64,000 nucleotides of DNA from DAHUXN01 sp963811805 (GCA_963811805.1 CAWESU010000002.1:124001-188000); one strand, 5' to 3'. Positions 16,688-26,197 are shown, counted from the stretch's first letter. Notes: generated from the sequence alone by a model not told the origin. Numbers and translations are program-made.

Positions 16688-17410
16688 ATGGAAGACTTGC
16701 TTCGGGAACTCGCGCAAAGGTTGGCCCGCTCCGCGGGTGACAATCTCCAGGCCATCATTCTTTACGGCTCTGCCGCGACGGGCGAGTATCGCAAAAACCA
16801 TTCAGACTTGAACGTTCTGTGCATTCTTCATCGCTCTGGTACCGACGACCTCGAACAATTGCACGAGCCCCTGTCCTGGTGGAAGCGCAAGGGTTTTCCG
16901 GTCCCTCAAGTGTTCACCGAAGAGGAATTGCGCGCGTCAGCCGACATTTTCGCCATTGAGTTGCTGGACATGAAGGCCAATCATCGCATGATCTTCGGTG
17001 ACGATTTTCTGCCTTCGCTCGATGTGCCCACCAAACTCCACAAGTTGCAGGTCGAACGCGAGCTGCGCACCAATCTCGTGCGCCTTCGCCAGGGAATTCT
17101 CTCCGTTCCGCCGAAGGACCGGGTTCTGGTGAGCTTGATGGACGCGGCGGTCTCCGCGTTCGTCACCTTATTCCGCCACGCTTTGCTGGCGTTCGGCGAG
17201 CCGCTAACCGTGTCCAAGCGCCATGTGGTGCGGCGCGCTGCAGAAATTGCGAAAGCCAGTCCGGATGCGTTTTTCGCCATACTTGACCTGCACGAAGGCA
17301 AGCGCAAAGCCTCCGACATTGATGCGCAGGAAACTCTGCGCGGCTATGTGGATCTGGTGGAGCGCATGACCAACGAAACGGATCGGCGGCTCGCTGCCTC
17401 GTCACAATGA
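16688..17410 (+). CDS. Nucleotidyltransferase-fold domain protein (variant active site)
   Basis: This 240-residue protein has the Pol-beta-type motif AIILYGSAATGEYRKNHSD followed by LNV, at about residues 22-44. The canonical G-S-x10-D-x-D becomes D-L-N, so the second metal ligand is replaced. The rest is helical with an HEPN-like flavour (LRGYVDLVERMTNETDRRL). It may be a substrate-binding or weakly active nucleotidyltransferase. It lies between the TPM protein and LemA. Substrate unknown. Confidence 0.65.
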   Translation: MEDLLRELAQRLARSAGDNLQAIILYGSAATGEYRKNHSDLNVLCILHRSGTDDLEQLHEPLSWWKRKGFPVPQVFTEEELRASADIFAIELLDMKANHRMIFGDDFLPSLDVPTKLHKLQVERELRTNLVRLRQGILSVPPKDRVLVSLMDAAVSAFVTLFRHALLAFGEPLTVSKRHVVRRAAEIAKASPDAFFAILDLHEGKRKASDIDAQETLRGYVDLVERMTNETDRRLAASSQ

Positions 17411-17444
17411 TTTCAGCGGGCAATCAATTTCGCGGAGGAGCGGC

Positions 17445-18026
17445 GTGAAAAAAGGTTGGGTGGCACTCGTCGTAATCGTGCTCATCGCTGTGATTTTTGG
17501 CGGAATGTACGTCGGCGCCCGCAATCAGATGGTGCGCAAGAACGAGACCGTAAAGTCCGATTGGGCGCAAGTGGACGTCGTTCTTGAGCGCCGCGCCGAC
17601 CTTATCCCCAACCTCGTTGCCACCGTCAAAGGCATTGCCGCGCAGGAAGTCACCGTTTTCACCGCCGTCGCAGATGCCCGCGCGAATTTGATGAATGCCC
17701 AGACACCCAAAGACAAGATCGCCGCAAACGGCCAGCTCGATGGCGCCTTGGCCAAAGTCTTGGCCCTTACCGAAAACTATCCGCAGCTCAAATCCAACGA
17801 GAGTTTTCTGCAGCTCCAGGATGAGCTGGCGGGAACGGAAAACCGCATCGCCGTCGAGCGCAAGGGCTACGACGACGCCATTCAGGACTACAACACCTAC
17901 ATCGGAACATTCCCGAACAGCGCCTTCGCCCGCTGGGCCGGATTCCAACGCAACGACGCCTATTTCGCAGCCACTCCCGAGTCCAGGGCGGTGCCCAAAG
18001 TCGAGTTTCCCGCGGCCAAACCATAG
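17445..18026 (+). CDS. lemA: LemA family protein
   Basis: This 193-residue protein has one N-terminal membrane helix (GWVALVVIVLIAVIFGGMYV). The LemA four-helix domain follows, with VKSDWAQVDVVLERRADLIP, NLVATVKGIAAQE, and ENRIAVERKGYDDAIQDYN, ending in the FPNSAFARWAGFQ segment. LemA proteins are inner-membrane proteins of unclear function, often encoded with TPM-domain proteins, as here. The GTG at 17445 is preceded by GGAGGAG. The name follows the family, not a demonstrated role. Confidence 0.88.
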   Translation: MKKGWVALVVIVLIAVIFGGMYVGARNQMVRKNETVKSDWAQVDVVLERRADLIPNLVATVKGIAAQEVTVFTAVADARANLMNAQTPKDKIAANGQLDGALAKVLALTENYPQLKSNESFLQLQDELAGTENRIAVERKGYDDAIQDYNTYIGTFPNSAFARWAGFQRNDAYFAATPESRAVPKVEFPAAKP

Positions 18027-18093
18027 CCCTCGCCTGCACAGCAGGGTGTGTTTCTATAACGTGCTCATATAAATAGACTTACGCTCGGTCCAC

Positions 18094-18122
18094 TTGACCG
18101 GCGCAAGCTTATAGAGTATCGT
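18094..18122 (+). promoter_or_regulatory. Candidate phoH promoter
   Basis: TTGACC (18094-18099) and TATCGT (18117-18122) are 17 bases apart, about 40 bases before the phoH ATG. A small hairpin (CGGTC-CACTT-GACCG) overlaps the -35. Confidence 0.4.
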
Positions 18123-18160
18123 CTTCGTGAGGGTACCGCGTCGTTCCTATCCGAGTCTAG

Positions 18161-19168
18161 ATGAGACAAACCGTCAGGATGTCGGGGGGCATCGCCGAAC
18201 TTTTCGGCACCTACGACGAAAACCTCAAGCTCTTGGAATCAAACCTGGGTGTCACCACTCAACTCCACGATAGCGACCTGCATATTGAAGGCGATCCTGC
18301 GCAGGTAAAACGAGCCGCCAAATTTCTGAATGAATACAACGAACTGCTTCGCGAAGGTCGAAAGCTCGAAAGCAGTCAGGTGAAATCCATGCTGCGCATG
18401 GCCAATGAAGAGCCGAATTTTTCGCTCCGCGGTGCGATGGAGCACACGCGCCCCCGGTCGTACGGCAAGAAGCCGATCACCGCCAAGAGCACCAACCAGC
18501 GCCACTACATGGAGGCGCTGGAGAACTACGATATGGTTTTCGCTATTGGTCCCGGCGGCACCGGAAAAACGTATCTTGCCGTCGCCATGGCCGTTTCTGC
18601 GCTTCTCACCAAGCAAGTCAATCGTATCATTCTGGTTCGCCCGGCCGTCGAAGCGGGCGAGCGCCTCGGTTTTCTTCCCGGCACAATTCAGGAAAAAGTC
18701 GATCCTTACATGCGTCCGCTTTACGACGCGTTACACGACATGCTCGAAGCCGACAAGCTCGAGCGCTTCCTCGAAAAAGACATCATCGAAGTTGCGCCGC
18801 TGGCTTTCATGCGCGGACGCACGTTGAACGATTCTTTCGTCATCCTCGACGAAGCGCAAAACACCACCAGCGAACAGATGAAAATGTTCCTCACGCGTTT
18901 GGGCTTCAACTCCAAGGCCGTCATCACCGGAGACGTGACCCAAATCGATCTGCCCACCAGCCGGCGCTCCGGTTTGGTCGAAGCCATCGATATTGTCGGC
19001 AAGATCGACGGCATCGCCATCGTTCACTTCGACGAACGCGATGTTGTGCGCCACAACCTGGTGCAGCGCATCATCAAGGCTTACGACGAGCACGATGCTG
19101 GCGCAGCGGCGCGCAATTCCGCCCGCAACCATGCGGGCGAGAATGACCGCCGCGCCTCGGCGGAGTAA
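18161..19168 (+). CDS. phoH: PhoH family ATPase
   Basis: This 335-residue P-loop ATPase has Walker A GPGGTGKT at about residues 130-137 and Walker B VILDEAQNTTSEQM, with TGDVTQIDLP after it. Its N-terminal KH-like region is LESNLGVTTQLHDSDLHIEG. PhoH proteins are predicted RNA helicases or nucleases that work with YbeY in RNA metabolism. The downstream ybeY begins only ten bases after the stop, the conserved phoH-ybeY order. Confidence 0.92.
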   Translation: MRQTVRMSGGIAELFGTYDENLKLLESNLGVTTQLHDSDLHIEGDPAQVKRAAKFLNEYNELLREGRKLESSQVKSMLRMANEEPNFSLRGAMEHTRPRSYGKKPITAKSTNQRHYMEALENYDMVFAIGPGGTGKTYLAVAMAVSALLTKQVNRIILVRPAVEAGERLGFLPGTIQEKVDPYMRPLYDALHDMLEADKLERFLEKDIIEVAPLAFMRGRTLNDSFVILDEAQNTTSEQMKMFLTRLGFNSKAVITGDVTQIDLPTSRRSGLVEAIDIVGKIDGIAIVHFDERDVVRHNLVQRIIKAYDEHDAGAAARNSARNHAGENDRRASAE

Positions 19169-19178
19169 TCTTCAGGCC

Positions 19179-19640
19179 ATGGTGCTCAATCGCCAGAAAC
19201 GTGTTCGCGTAAGACTCCGCTCGCTCGATGGATTTCTTCACCGCGCCGGCGCGCTCCTCGGTCTGGCCGACGGCGCCGCCACGATTTGCCTGGTCACCGA
19301 CGCGCAGATCGCCAAATGGAACCGCTCATACCGCGGCAAGAATCGTCCCACCGATGTCCTGTCGTTTCCTGTGTCCATGGGCGTTCAAAATGGCAACGGC
19401 AGAACACCGCGCCAGCCAAAAACTCTTGGCGCAGCCGAAAGCGCTTACCTCGGTGACGTCGCCATCGCCCCCGCCGTCGCTCGCCGCAACGCCCGCACCG
19501 GGGGCCGCAGTTTCGACCAAGAAGTGCAAATCCTGACGCTTCATGGCCTCTTGCACCTGATGGGATACGATCACGAAGCCGACGATGGCGCCATGGAGCG
19601 CCTGGAAATGCGCCTGCGCAGAAAACTGGGGATAGCCTAA
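19179..19640 (+). CDS. ybeY: Endoribonuclease YbeY (16S rRNA maturation)
   Basis: This 153-residue metalloprotein has the UPF0054 zinc motif HGLLHLMGYDH near its C-terminus and the internal YRGKNRPTDVLSFP segment. YbeY takes part in 3' maturation of 16S rRNA and ribosome quality control. I take the ATG at 19179; an in-frame ATG at 19143 inside phoH would add an arginine-rich piece. It lies between phoH and the CBS-domain gene in the usual order; the next GTG directly abuts its stop codon. Confidence 0.9.
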   Translation: MVLNRQKRVRVRLRSLDGFLHRAGALLGLADGAATICLVTDAQIAKWNRSYRGKNRPTDVLSFPVSMGVQNGNGRTPRQPKTLGAAESAYLGDVAIAPAVARRNARTGGRSFDQEVQILTLHGLLHLMGYDHEADDGAMERLEMRLRRKLGIA

Positions 19641-20915
19641 GTGAGTAGTGCTCTCAGCTATACCATCGCCATACTTGTCCTGGCGGCTGGCCTAATGGTC
19701 TTTGCCTACCTGGACCGTATTTACCGCCAGCTCGGTCGCGTCGTCGCCGGTCCGGCGCACGCCCATCTCGATATTTTCGTTTCCGAAATCGAGCCGCGCA
19801 TCCGCATCAACCGCGTTCGCGCCGCCGGCACATTCAGCCTTCTCACCCGTCTCGGGCTCGTTGTCGTTTCCGTGCTCACCGCGCGCGCGGTCATCCTCTT
19901 CGCCGGCCAAACTTGGCGCATCGTCGCGGAAATGATTTTCTTTCTCGGCCTCGAAGTGATTGTCGGCATGCAATTCCTTCCCGCCCTCTTGCTCGCGCGC
20001 ACCAGCGGCAAATGGCTGATTCCGATTCTGCCCGTTGTGCGCGCCTTCGCGTGGCTGGTTTGGCCGGTACAAGCGGTGCTCGAGTTCGCCATCTCGATCC
20101 TCCACATTTCTGACGAGCCTGGTGACGCTCCCTCCGATGACCAGCAAGCAATGGAAGCGATCGTCGATGCCGCCACCGAAGAGGGAATCATCGAGCAGGA
20201 TGAGGCCCGCCTGATCGAGCAGGTCGTCGAATTCAGCGACAAGCGCGTACGAGAAGTCATGACCCCGCGCCCCGACGTCGTTTCGATTTCCGCCAACGCC
20301 ACCATCGAGGAACTGCGTCGCGTCCTCGTCGCTACCAAGCTTTCGCGCCTGCCCGTCTACGAAAATACTCTCGACGACATCATCGGCATCGTCATCGCTC
20401 GCGACATCCTGCAAATCCCGGAGAGTGAAGCGGCCAAGAAACCCGTGCGCCAGCTCGTCCGCCCTGCGCTGTTTGTTCCCGAAGCGAAAATGGGCTCGAG
20501 CCTGCTCCGCGAAATGCAGCGCAAGAACCAGCAGATGGCCATCGTCATCGACGAATACGGCTCTATGGCCGGCGTGGTCACCGCCGAGGACTTGGTCGAG
20601 GAAATCGTCGGCGAAATCGGCGAGGAAGACCGCCATCCCGCGCCCGACGTCGTGCGCGAGAGCGATGGCAGCATGATTCTTCGCGGCAGCACCGGAATCG
20701 AGAAGCTGAAGGACCTTTTTGGTACGGAATTGAAAGACGATCAAGCCGAATCGTCTTCGGCAACCATTGCTGGCCTGCTCAACCACGTCGCCGGACATGT
20801 ACCCGAACCCGGCGAAAAAATCAGCTACGACGGATTACAGTTTGAAGTCCTCGAAGCCAATCAGCGCAAAGTTCTACGCCTGCGCGCCCGCCCGCAGGCC
20901 TCCGAGCACGCCTAG
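19641..20915 (+). CDS. corC: CBS-domain hemolysin/CorC-family membrane protein
   Basis: This 424-residue protein has N-terminal membrane helices (DUF21/CNNM-like, to about residue 155). Two CBS domains follow (VREVMTPRPDVVSISANATI; LPVYENTLDDIIGIVIARDI; then MAIVIDEYGSMAGVVTAEDL), then a CorC-HlyC transporter-associated domain (about 335-415). Members affect Mg2+/Co2+ handling or membrane integrity. The GTG start immediately follows the ybeY TAA. The symbol is a family label. Confidence 0.85.
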   Translation: MSSALSYTIAILVLAAGLMVFAYLDRIYRQLGRVVAGPAHAHLDIFVSEIEPRIRINRVRAAGTFSLLTRLGLVVVSVLTARAVILFAGQTWRIVAEMIFFLGLEVIVGMQFLPALLLARTSGKWLIPILPVVRAFAWLVWPVQAVLEFAISILHISDEPGDAPSDDQQAMEAIVDAATEEGIIEQDEARLIEQVVEFSDKRVREVMTPRPDVVSISANATIEELRRVLVATKLSRLPVYENTLDDIIGIVIARDILQIPESEAAKKPVRQLVRPALFVPEAKMGSSLLREMQRKNQQMAIVIDEYGSMAGVVTAEDLVEEIVGEIGEEDRHPAPDVVRESDGSMILRGSTGIEKLKDLFGTELKDDQAESSSATIAGLLNHVAGHVPEPGEKISYDGLQFEVLEANQRKVLRLRARPQASEHA

Positions 20916-20959
20916 CGCCACCCGCGAGCGGCTCTCGGTGAAGTTCCTGGACGCGCCGC

Positions 20960-21550
20960 TTAGCCAGTCGATGCCTTGCTCCGTGCAGCTTTTCCTGCTT
21001 CAAGTTGACGCGTCCAATCTACGAGATTTTTCAGCATTCTCTTTATGATTTCTCGTGCATTCGCGTCCTTCAGGTTCCCTTGGTCATCGAAGCGCTCTGC
21101 GGCATTGCCAATCATCACTTCCGGCCCGTTCACCGGATGCATATTTAGAAAGATAAATGACTGTCGCAAGTGATACTGCGCCCGCGCTGTTCCCAAATTG
21201 CTAACCGTCGCGCCCATCACTCCTACCGGCTTGTCGTTCCACGCACTGTCCCCATACGGCCGCGATGCCCAATCAATTGCATTTTTCAACACGCCGGGAA
21301 CCGAATAGTTATACTCCGGCGTGCTGAACAAAATCGCGTCTGCCGCACGGATCCGCTCCTTCAGCTCGATGACCTTTCGCGGCGGGTTCTTTTCTTCGTC
21401 TTGGTTGAATGGGGGTATGCCGTCTAGGTCGAAAATCTCGATCTTCGTGCCCTCGGGAACCAGCTCCTGTGCCGCGCGCAATGCCGCGCGATTGTACGAG
21501 GCGCGTCGCAGGCTGCCTGCAATGCCCAGAATCGTCAGTGTTTTCTCCAT
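20960..21550 (-). CDS. NADPH-dependent FMN reductase
   Basis: This 196-residue flavodoxin-fold protein starts ILGIAGSLRRASYNRAALRAAQ, the FMN phosphate loop GSLRxxSYN. It also has STPEYNYSVPGVLKNAIDW, the conserved active-site segment of the FMN_red family (ChrR/YieF-like quinone or azo reductases). It reduces FMN or small quinones with NAD(P)H. It is divergent from the coxSLMG operon. The substrate is not predictable. Confidence 0.88.
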   Translation of the reverse strand: MEKTLTILGIAGSLRRASYNRAALRAAQELVPEGTKIEIFDLDGIPPFNQDEEKNPPRKVIELKERIRAADAILFSTPEYNYSVPGVLKNAIDWASRPYGDSAWNDKPVGVMGATVSNLGTARAQYHLRQSFIFLNMHPVNGPEVMIGNAAERFDDQGNLKDANAREIIKRMLKNLVDWTRQLEAGKAARSKASTG

Positions 21551-21744
21551 TTTGACGATAACCTCCCGTGCTTTGTCGGACGCGAATTAGATTGCTCTTA
21601 CGGAATCGTCGGTGTCAACCATTTGCCATACCTCGATTCTCGGCCCACCTTGCCGCTGAACCTTGATATTTCTCTCTCTCGGGAGTAACTTTCAGCTCCC
21701 GCGCTTCTGTTGCGAAGAATCATCAATTTCATCACGGAGGTGCC

Positions 21745-22263
21745 ATGGCCACCGAAGTTCGACTCCGCGTCAACGGCAAAGAATACGAAAGCGCGGTCGA
21801 GCCGCGCCTTCTTCTTGTTCATTATCTTCGCGACACGTTGGGTCTTACCGGCACTCACATCGGCTGCGAAACCAGCATCTGCGGCGCTTGCACCATCCTT
21901 CTCGACGGCAAGGCCGTAAAATCCTGCACCATGCTCGCCGTGCAAGCGGACGGCGCGGAAATCACCACCATCGAAGGCCTGGCTGCCACTTGCAAATCCA
22001 ATGGTTCAGCCGACGCTGCGGCAGCCTGCGCTTTGAATCCTGTTCAGGAAGGCTTTTGGGAGAAGCACGGCCTCCAATGCGGTTTTTGCACGCCGGGAAT
22101 GATTCTCACCGTCGCAGCTTTTCTCAGCGAAAATCCGCATCCTAGCGAATCGGAAATTCGCGAAGCCATCGGCGGAAACCTGTGCCGCTGCACCGGCTAT
22201 CAGCACATTGTCGACGCCGTGCAGTGCGCCTCGAAGAAAATGGCGGCCGCTACGGTTCGCTAA
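21745..22263 (+). CDS. coxS: Aerobic CO-dehydrogenase/xanthine-dehydrogenase-type [2Fe-2S] subunit
   Basis: This 172-residue small subunit holds two [2Fe-2S] clusters. The plant-type cluster is seen in HIGCETSICGACTILLDGKA with a following SC. The helical-domain cluster is seen in QCGFCTPGM and GGNLCRCTGYQ. It relays electrons from the Mo site (CoxL) to FAD (CoxM). It is the first gene of coxS-L-M-G; the next start lies 32 bases on. A GGAGG lies upstream of the ATG. Confidence 0.93.
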   Translation: MATEVRLRVNGKEYESAVEPRLLLVHYLRDTLGLTGTHIGCETSICGACTILLDGKAVKSCTMLAVQADGAEITTIEGLAATCKSNGSADAAAACALNPVQEGFWEKHGLQCGFCTPGMILTVAAFLSENPHPSESEIREAIGGNLCRCTGYQHIVDAVQCASKKMAAATVR

Positions 22264-22295
22264 GTCGCAGCGATACTTGTGGCGCGGGGAACTTT

Positions 22296-24653
22296 ATGGC
22301 GACAGCAGCGAAATACGTTGGCAGGCCGATGAAGCGTAAAGAAGACCCGCGCTTGATTCAGGGCCTCGCCCACTATGTCGACGACCTTCATCTTGCTGGA
22401 ATGCTCCACATGGTTGTTGTCCGCAGCCCTTACGCTCACGCCAGAATTCGCTCCATTGATGCCTCTAGGGCCAAATCCGCGCCCGGCGTCGTCGTGGTTT
22501 TCACCGGCGACGACCTTGGCGGCCAGATCGGCGCCGTTCCCTGCGCCGCGCAAATTCCGGACATGAAGCCCGCCACGCGCTTGCCACTGGCTACCGACAA
22601 AGTCCGCTTCGTCGGCGACCCCATCGCCGTAATTGCCGCGTCCGACAAATACGCTGCTCGCGACGCCCTGGATTTGGTCGAAGTCGATTACGATCCGCTC
22701 CCCGTGGTTACTGACCCCGAGAAGGCCATCACGAAAGGCGCGCCCAAACTCTACGACAACTTTGCCGACAACGTCGCCTACCGCGGGGAGCTCGAAGGCG
22801 GCGACGTCGCTGCGGCATTCAAAAACGCCGACAAAGTTGTGAAGCAACGCATGACCAATCAGCGCGTGATCCCGGTTCCCATGGAATGCCGGGGCGTTGT
22901 CGCCGCATATGATCCCGGCGAACCGCAGCTCAAAGTGTGGACTTCCACGCAAATCCCACACCTCGCGCGCACGCAGATCGGCGCCATGCTCGGCATTTCG
23001 GAAAATTCAGTTCATCTCATCGCCCCGGAAGTCGGAGGCGGTTTTGGCAGCAAATTGAACGTCTATGCCGAAGAAGCGCTGTGCGCGTATCTGGCCATCA
23101 AGACCGGCAAGCCGGTGAAATGGATCGAATCTCGCCGCGAGAATTTTCAGGCCACCATCCACGGCGGCGATTTCATCAACTATGCCGAGCTCGCCGTCAA
23201 GAGCGACGGCACGATTCTTGGCGCGCGCTTCAAGCTCATCGCCGACCTCGGCGCCTACTATCAGTTGCTCACGCCGTTGATTCCCACGCTCACTGCCCTG
23301 ATGCTCTGCGGCAGTTACAAAATCCCCGCCATCCGCATCGAGATCGTCGGTGCGCTCACCAACAAGATGGCCACCGACGCCTATCGTGGCGCCGGCCGTC
23401 CCGAAGCCACCTATTTCATCGAGCGCGCCATGGACATCGTCGCCGCTGAACTAAAGAAAGATCCGCTTGAGATTCGCCTGAAGAATTTCCCCAAGCCCAA
23501 GGATTTTCCTTACGCCACGCCCACCGGCCTCATCTACGACACCGCCGATTACCAGGCCTGCCTTCGTGCCGCCCAGAAAAAATCCGCTTATCAGAGCTTG
23601 CGCAAGCAGCAAGCCGAGGCTCGCAAGCAGGGCAAGCTCGTCGGCATCGGCGTTTCCAGTTACGTCGAGATTTGCGCTATGGGTCCCTCGAGCGCCATGC
23701 CCGCCGGAGGTTGGGAGAGCGGCACTGTTCGCATCGCGCCCACCGGTAAAGTGAAAGTCCTCACCGGTTCCTCTCCGCACGGTCAGGGCCAGGAAACCAG
23801 CTTCGCACAAATCGCCGCTGACATGTTCGGCCTGTCGCCGGAAGATGTTCTCGTCGTTCACGGTGGCACCAGCCAGGTCCCTTACGGCATCGGCACTTTC
23901 GGCAGCCGCGCCACGGCCGTTGGCGGCACCGCGATGTACAAATCGCTCGAGAAGCTTCGCGACAAGCTCGCCAAAATCGCCGGCCACATTTTAGAGGTTG
24001 ACCCGGCCACGCTTACATTCGCCGATCGCAAGATCTGTTCCGCCGGCGCCAAGAAATCCGCCACATTCAACGACGTCGTCACCGCCGCGTACGTCGCTAA
24101 AACGCTTCCGCCCGGCGTCGAGCCCGGTCTCGAAGCCACTACCTTCTTCGAGCCCACGAATTTCACTTTTCCGTTCGGCACGCACATCTGCGTGGTCGAA
24201 ATCGACCGCGACACCGGCGAAGTCAAATTGCTCAAGTACGTCGCGGTCGATGATTGCGGCAACGTCATCAATCCGCTTCTCGTCGACGGCCAGGTGCACG
24301 GCGGCATTGTCCAATCCATCGGCCAGGTCTTTTTCGAAGAGGCTGTCTACGATTCCGAAGGCCAGCTCATCAGCGGCGAGCTTACCGACTACGCCTTGCC
24401 GCGCGCTGCGGACATTCCTCGCATCGAAACCTCGCGCACCGTTACGCCCACTCCGATAAATCCCATGGGCGTTAAAGGCGTCGGCGAAGCCGGAACCATC
24501 GGCGCCACGCCGTGCCTCGTCAACGCCGTCGTCGACGCGCTCGCGCCCCTCGGCGTAACTCACGTCGACCTGCCCATCAAGCGCGAAAACATCTGGCGCA
24601 TCCTGCAAAAACATTCCGGCGGCGCAAAAACGAAATCCCGGAGGGCCTCATGA
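22296..24653 (+). CDS. coxL: Molybdenum hydroxylase large subunit, form-II CoxL-like
   Basis: This 785-residue Mo-cofactor subunit of the xanthine oxidase family includes GRPMKRKEDPRLIQGLAHYV, GGGFGSKLNVYAEE and the catalytic-Glu-type GVKGVGEAGTIGATP near the C-terminus. At the active-site loop it has AYRGAGRPE, the form II signature. Form I CO dehydrogenases carry AYxCSFR with the Cu-binding Cys. CO is therefore doubtful as substrate; an aldehyde or heterocycle is as likely. The ATG at 22296 follows GGGGA. Its stop overlaps coxM by ATGA. Confidence 0.9.
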   Translation: MATAAKYVGRPMKRKEDPRLIQGLAHYVDDLHLAGMLHMVVVRSPYAHARIRSIDASRAKSAPGVVVVFTGDDLGGQIGAVPCAAQIPDMKPATRLPLATDKVRFVGDPIAVIAASDKYAARDALDLVEVDYDPLPVVTDPEKAITKGAPKLYDNFADNVAYRGELEGGDVAAAFKNADKVVKQRMTNQRVIPVPMECRGVVAAYDPGEPQLKVWTSTQIPHLARTQIGAMLGISENSVHLIAPEVGGGFGSKLNVYAEEALCAYLAIKTGKPVKWIESRRENFQATIHGGDFINYAELAVKSDGTILGARFKLIADLGAYYQLLTPLIPTLTALMLCGSYKIPAIRIEIVGALTNKMATDAYRGAGRPEATYFIERAMDIVAAELKKDPLEIRLKNFPKPKDFPYATPTGLIYDTADYQACLRAAQKKSAYQSLRKQQAEARKQGKLVGIGVSSYVEICAMGPSSAMPAGGWESGTVRIAPTGKVKVLTGSSPHGQGQETSFAQIAADMFGLSPEDVLVVHGGTSQVPYGIGTFGSRATAVGGTAMYKSLEKLRDKLAKIAGHILEVDPATLTFADRKICSAGAKKSATFNDVVTAAYVAKTLPPGVEPGLEATTFFEPTNFTFPFGTHICVVEIDRDTGEVKLLKYVAVDDCGNVINPLLVDGQVHGGIVQSIGQVFFEEAVYDSEGQLISGELTDYALPRAADIPRIETSRTVTPTPINPMGVKGVGEAGTIGATPCLVNAVVDALAPLGVTHVDLPIKRENIWRILQKHSGGAKTKSRRAS

Positions 24654-25597
24654 TTCCCGCATCGTTCGAATATCAAGCGCCCAAAACCCTTGACGACGCC
24701 TTGCGCCTCCTCGGCCGCCACGGCGACGAAGCGAAAATCCTCGCCGGCGGCCACAGCCTGCTTCCCCTGATGAAGCTGCGCCTCGCGTCGCCTCGTTACG
24801 TCATCGATATCGGCCACCTGCGTGGCCTCGATTACATCCGCGAAGACGGCGACCAAATCGCCATCGGCGCGCTCGTCACTCACGCCCAGGTCGCCGCTTC
24901 TGAACTTCTCCACGAGAAGTGCCCGCTCTTGCCCGAAACAGCCATCCAAATCGGCGATATGCAAGTTCGCAACCGCGGCACCATCGGCGGGAGCCTCGCG
25001 CACGCCGACCCAGCTGCCGACTATCCTGCGACGATTCTTGCCCTCGATGCGGAGCTCGTCGTTCAGTCTGGCTCCGGCAAACGCACCATTTTCGCCCCAG
25101 AATTCTTCGTCGACCTGCTCCAGACGCAAGTGCGTCCCGGAGAAATTCTCACCGAAGTTCGCGTTCCCATTCGACGCCCGAACGAGGGCGGTGCCTACCG
25201 TAAATTCCATCAACCCGCCTCGGGATTCGCTACCGTTGGCGCCGCCGCTCGCGTCCTCGTTTCCAAGGACGGTAAGATTCAAGACATCGCGTTGGGCATG
25301 ACCGGCGTCGGCTCCAAAGCCTATCGCGCCAGCGCCGTCGAGAAGGCCCTTCGTGGCAAGAAAGCTGACGACGAAGCGATTGCTGCCGCCTGCGCCAAAG
25401 CCGCGCAAGGCGTCGATCCGCTCTCGGACATCTTCGCTTCTTCCGAATATCGCCGCGCCATGGCCGCCGTGTTTGCGCGCCGCGCGATTTCCGCGGCCCT
25501 CGCGCGCGCCGGAAATCATGCCGACGCAAAGTCGCCAGCGCCAAAATCTCCGGCGGCGAAGTCCCGAGATCCAAAATCCAAAGGCAAGCGCAAATGA
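24650..25597 (+). CDS. coxM: Molybdenum hydroxylase FAD-binding medium subunit
   Basis: This 315-residue FAD subunit has the flavin motifs ILAGGHSLLPLMKLRLASP and GDMQVRNRGTIGGSLAHADP (the TIGGS loop). It ends in a Lys/Ala/Pro-rich tail (about residues 293-315) that is not part of the fold. It transfers electrons from the FeS subunit to an external acceptor. The ATG overlaps the coxL stop (ATGA) and has GGAGGG upstream; the end overlaps coxG by ATGA. Confidence 0.92.
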   Translation: MIPASFEYQAPKTLDDALRLLGRHGDEAKILAGGHSLLPLMKLRLASPRYVIDIGHLRGLDYIREDGDQIAIGALVTHAQVAASELLHEKCPLLPETAIQIGDMQVRNRGTIGGSLAHADPAADYPATILALDAELVVQSGSGKRTIFAPEFFVDLLQTQVRPGEILTEVRVPIRRPNEGGAYRKFHQPASGFATVGAAARVLVSKDGKIQDIALGMTGVGSKAYRASAVEKALRGKKADDEAIAAACAKAAQGVDPLSDIFASSEYRRAMAAVFARRAISAALARAGNHADAKSPAPKSPAAKSRDPKSKGKRK

Positions 25598-26043
25598 AGC
25601 TCCAGGGTGCCGCGCTCCTTCCTGCGCCGCGCGAGCGCGTCTGGCGATCGCTCACCGATCCAGACTTCCTCGCAAAATGCTTGCCTGGCGCACAGGAACT
25701 CACGCCCGACGGCCCCGGTCGTTACAAAGTCTCGATGAAAATGGGCATCGCCGCCTTCCCCGGAAAATTTGAAGGTGCCGTCCATCTTGCTGATCAGCAT
25801 CCCCCGGAATCGTTTAAGATGAGCGTCGAAGGCCGCGTCGCGCCCGGCTTCCTGAAAGGGGAGGGAATCCTCACCCTCCGCGAAAAAAGCGGCCAGACGG
25901 AAGTGCAGTACAATGGTGAAGCGCAAGTCGGTGGCGTGATAGCATCTGTCGGTAGCCGGATGATCGAGGCCGCCACCGAGAAAATCGTCCAGCAATTTTT
26001 CGACGCTGCCGCCGCGGCATTGCGCAGTGCGAAGAAAAGATGA
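25594..26043 (+). CDS. coxG: CoxG-like SRPBCC-domain protein
   Basis: This 149-residue START/Bet-v1-type protein begins MKLQGAALLPAPRERVWRSL and contains CLPGAQELTPDGPGRYKVSM and a C-terminal amphipathic helix. CoxG anchors CO-dehydrogenase-type enzymes to the membrane and helps deliver electrons to quinone in the systems studied. It overlaps coxM by ATGA and closes the operon. Confidence 0.88.
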   Translation: MKLQGAALLPAPRERVWRSLTDPDFLAKCLPGAQELTPDGPGRYKVSMKMGIAAFPGKFEGAVHLADQHPPESFKMSVEGRVAPGFLKGEGILTLREKSGQTEVQYNGEAQVGGVIASVGSRMIEAATEKIVQQFFDAAAAALRSAKKR

Positions 26044-26197
26044 ATGCTGTCCTGCTTTGCGTCGCGGAAATCCGAGGACGCGCCCGAGCGCGTAATCTAA
26101 ACGAGTACGCCGATAGTTGTGCATTTCGCGTGAGAGAATCTTTGAACCGGCGTTATGCATCAATTCAGTTGATTCTTATCGTTTTGAGGAGAACGTC

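Noticed and set aside
18027..18160. tRNA or riboswitch before phoH
   Set aside because: Only a short hairpin and a promoter-like pair are visible; no cloverleaf or aptamer pattern.
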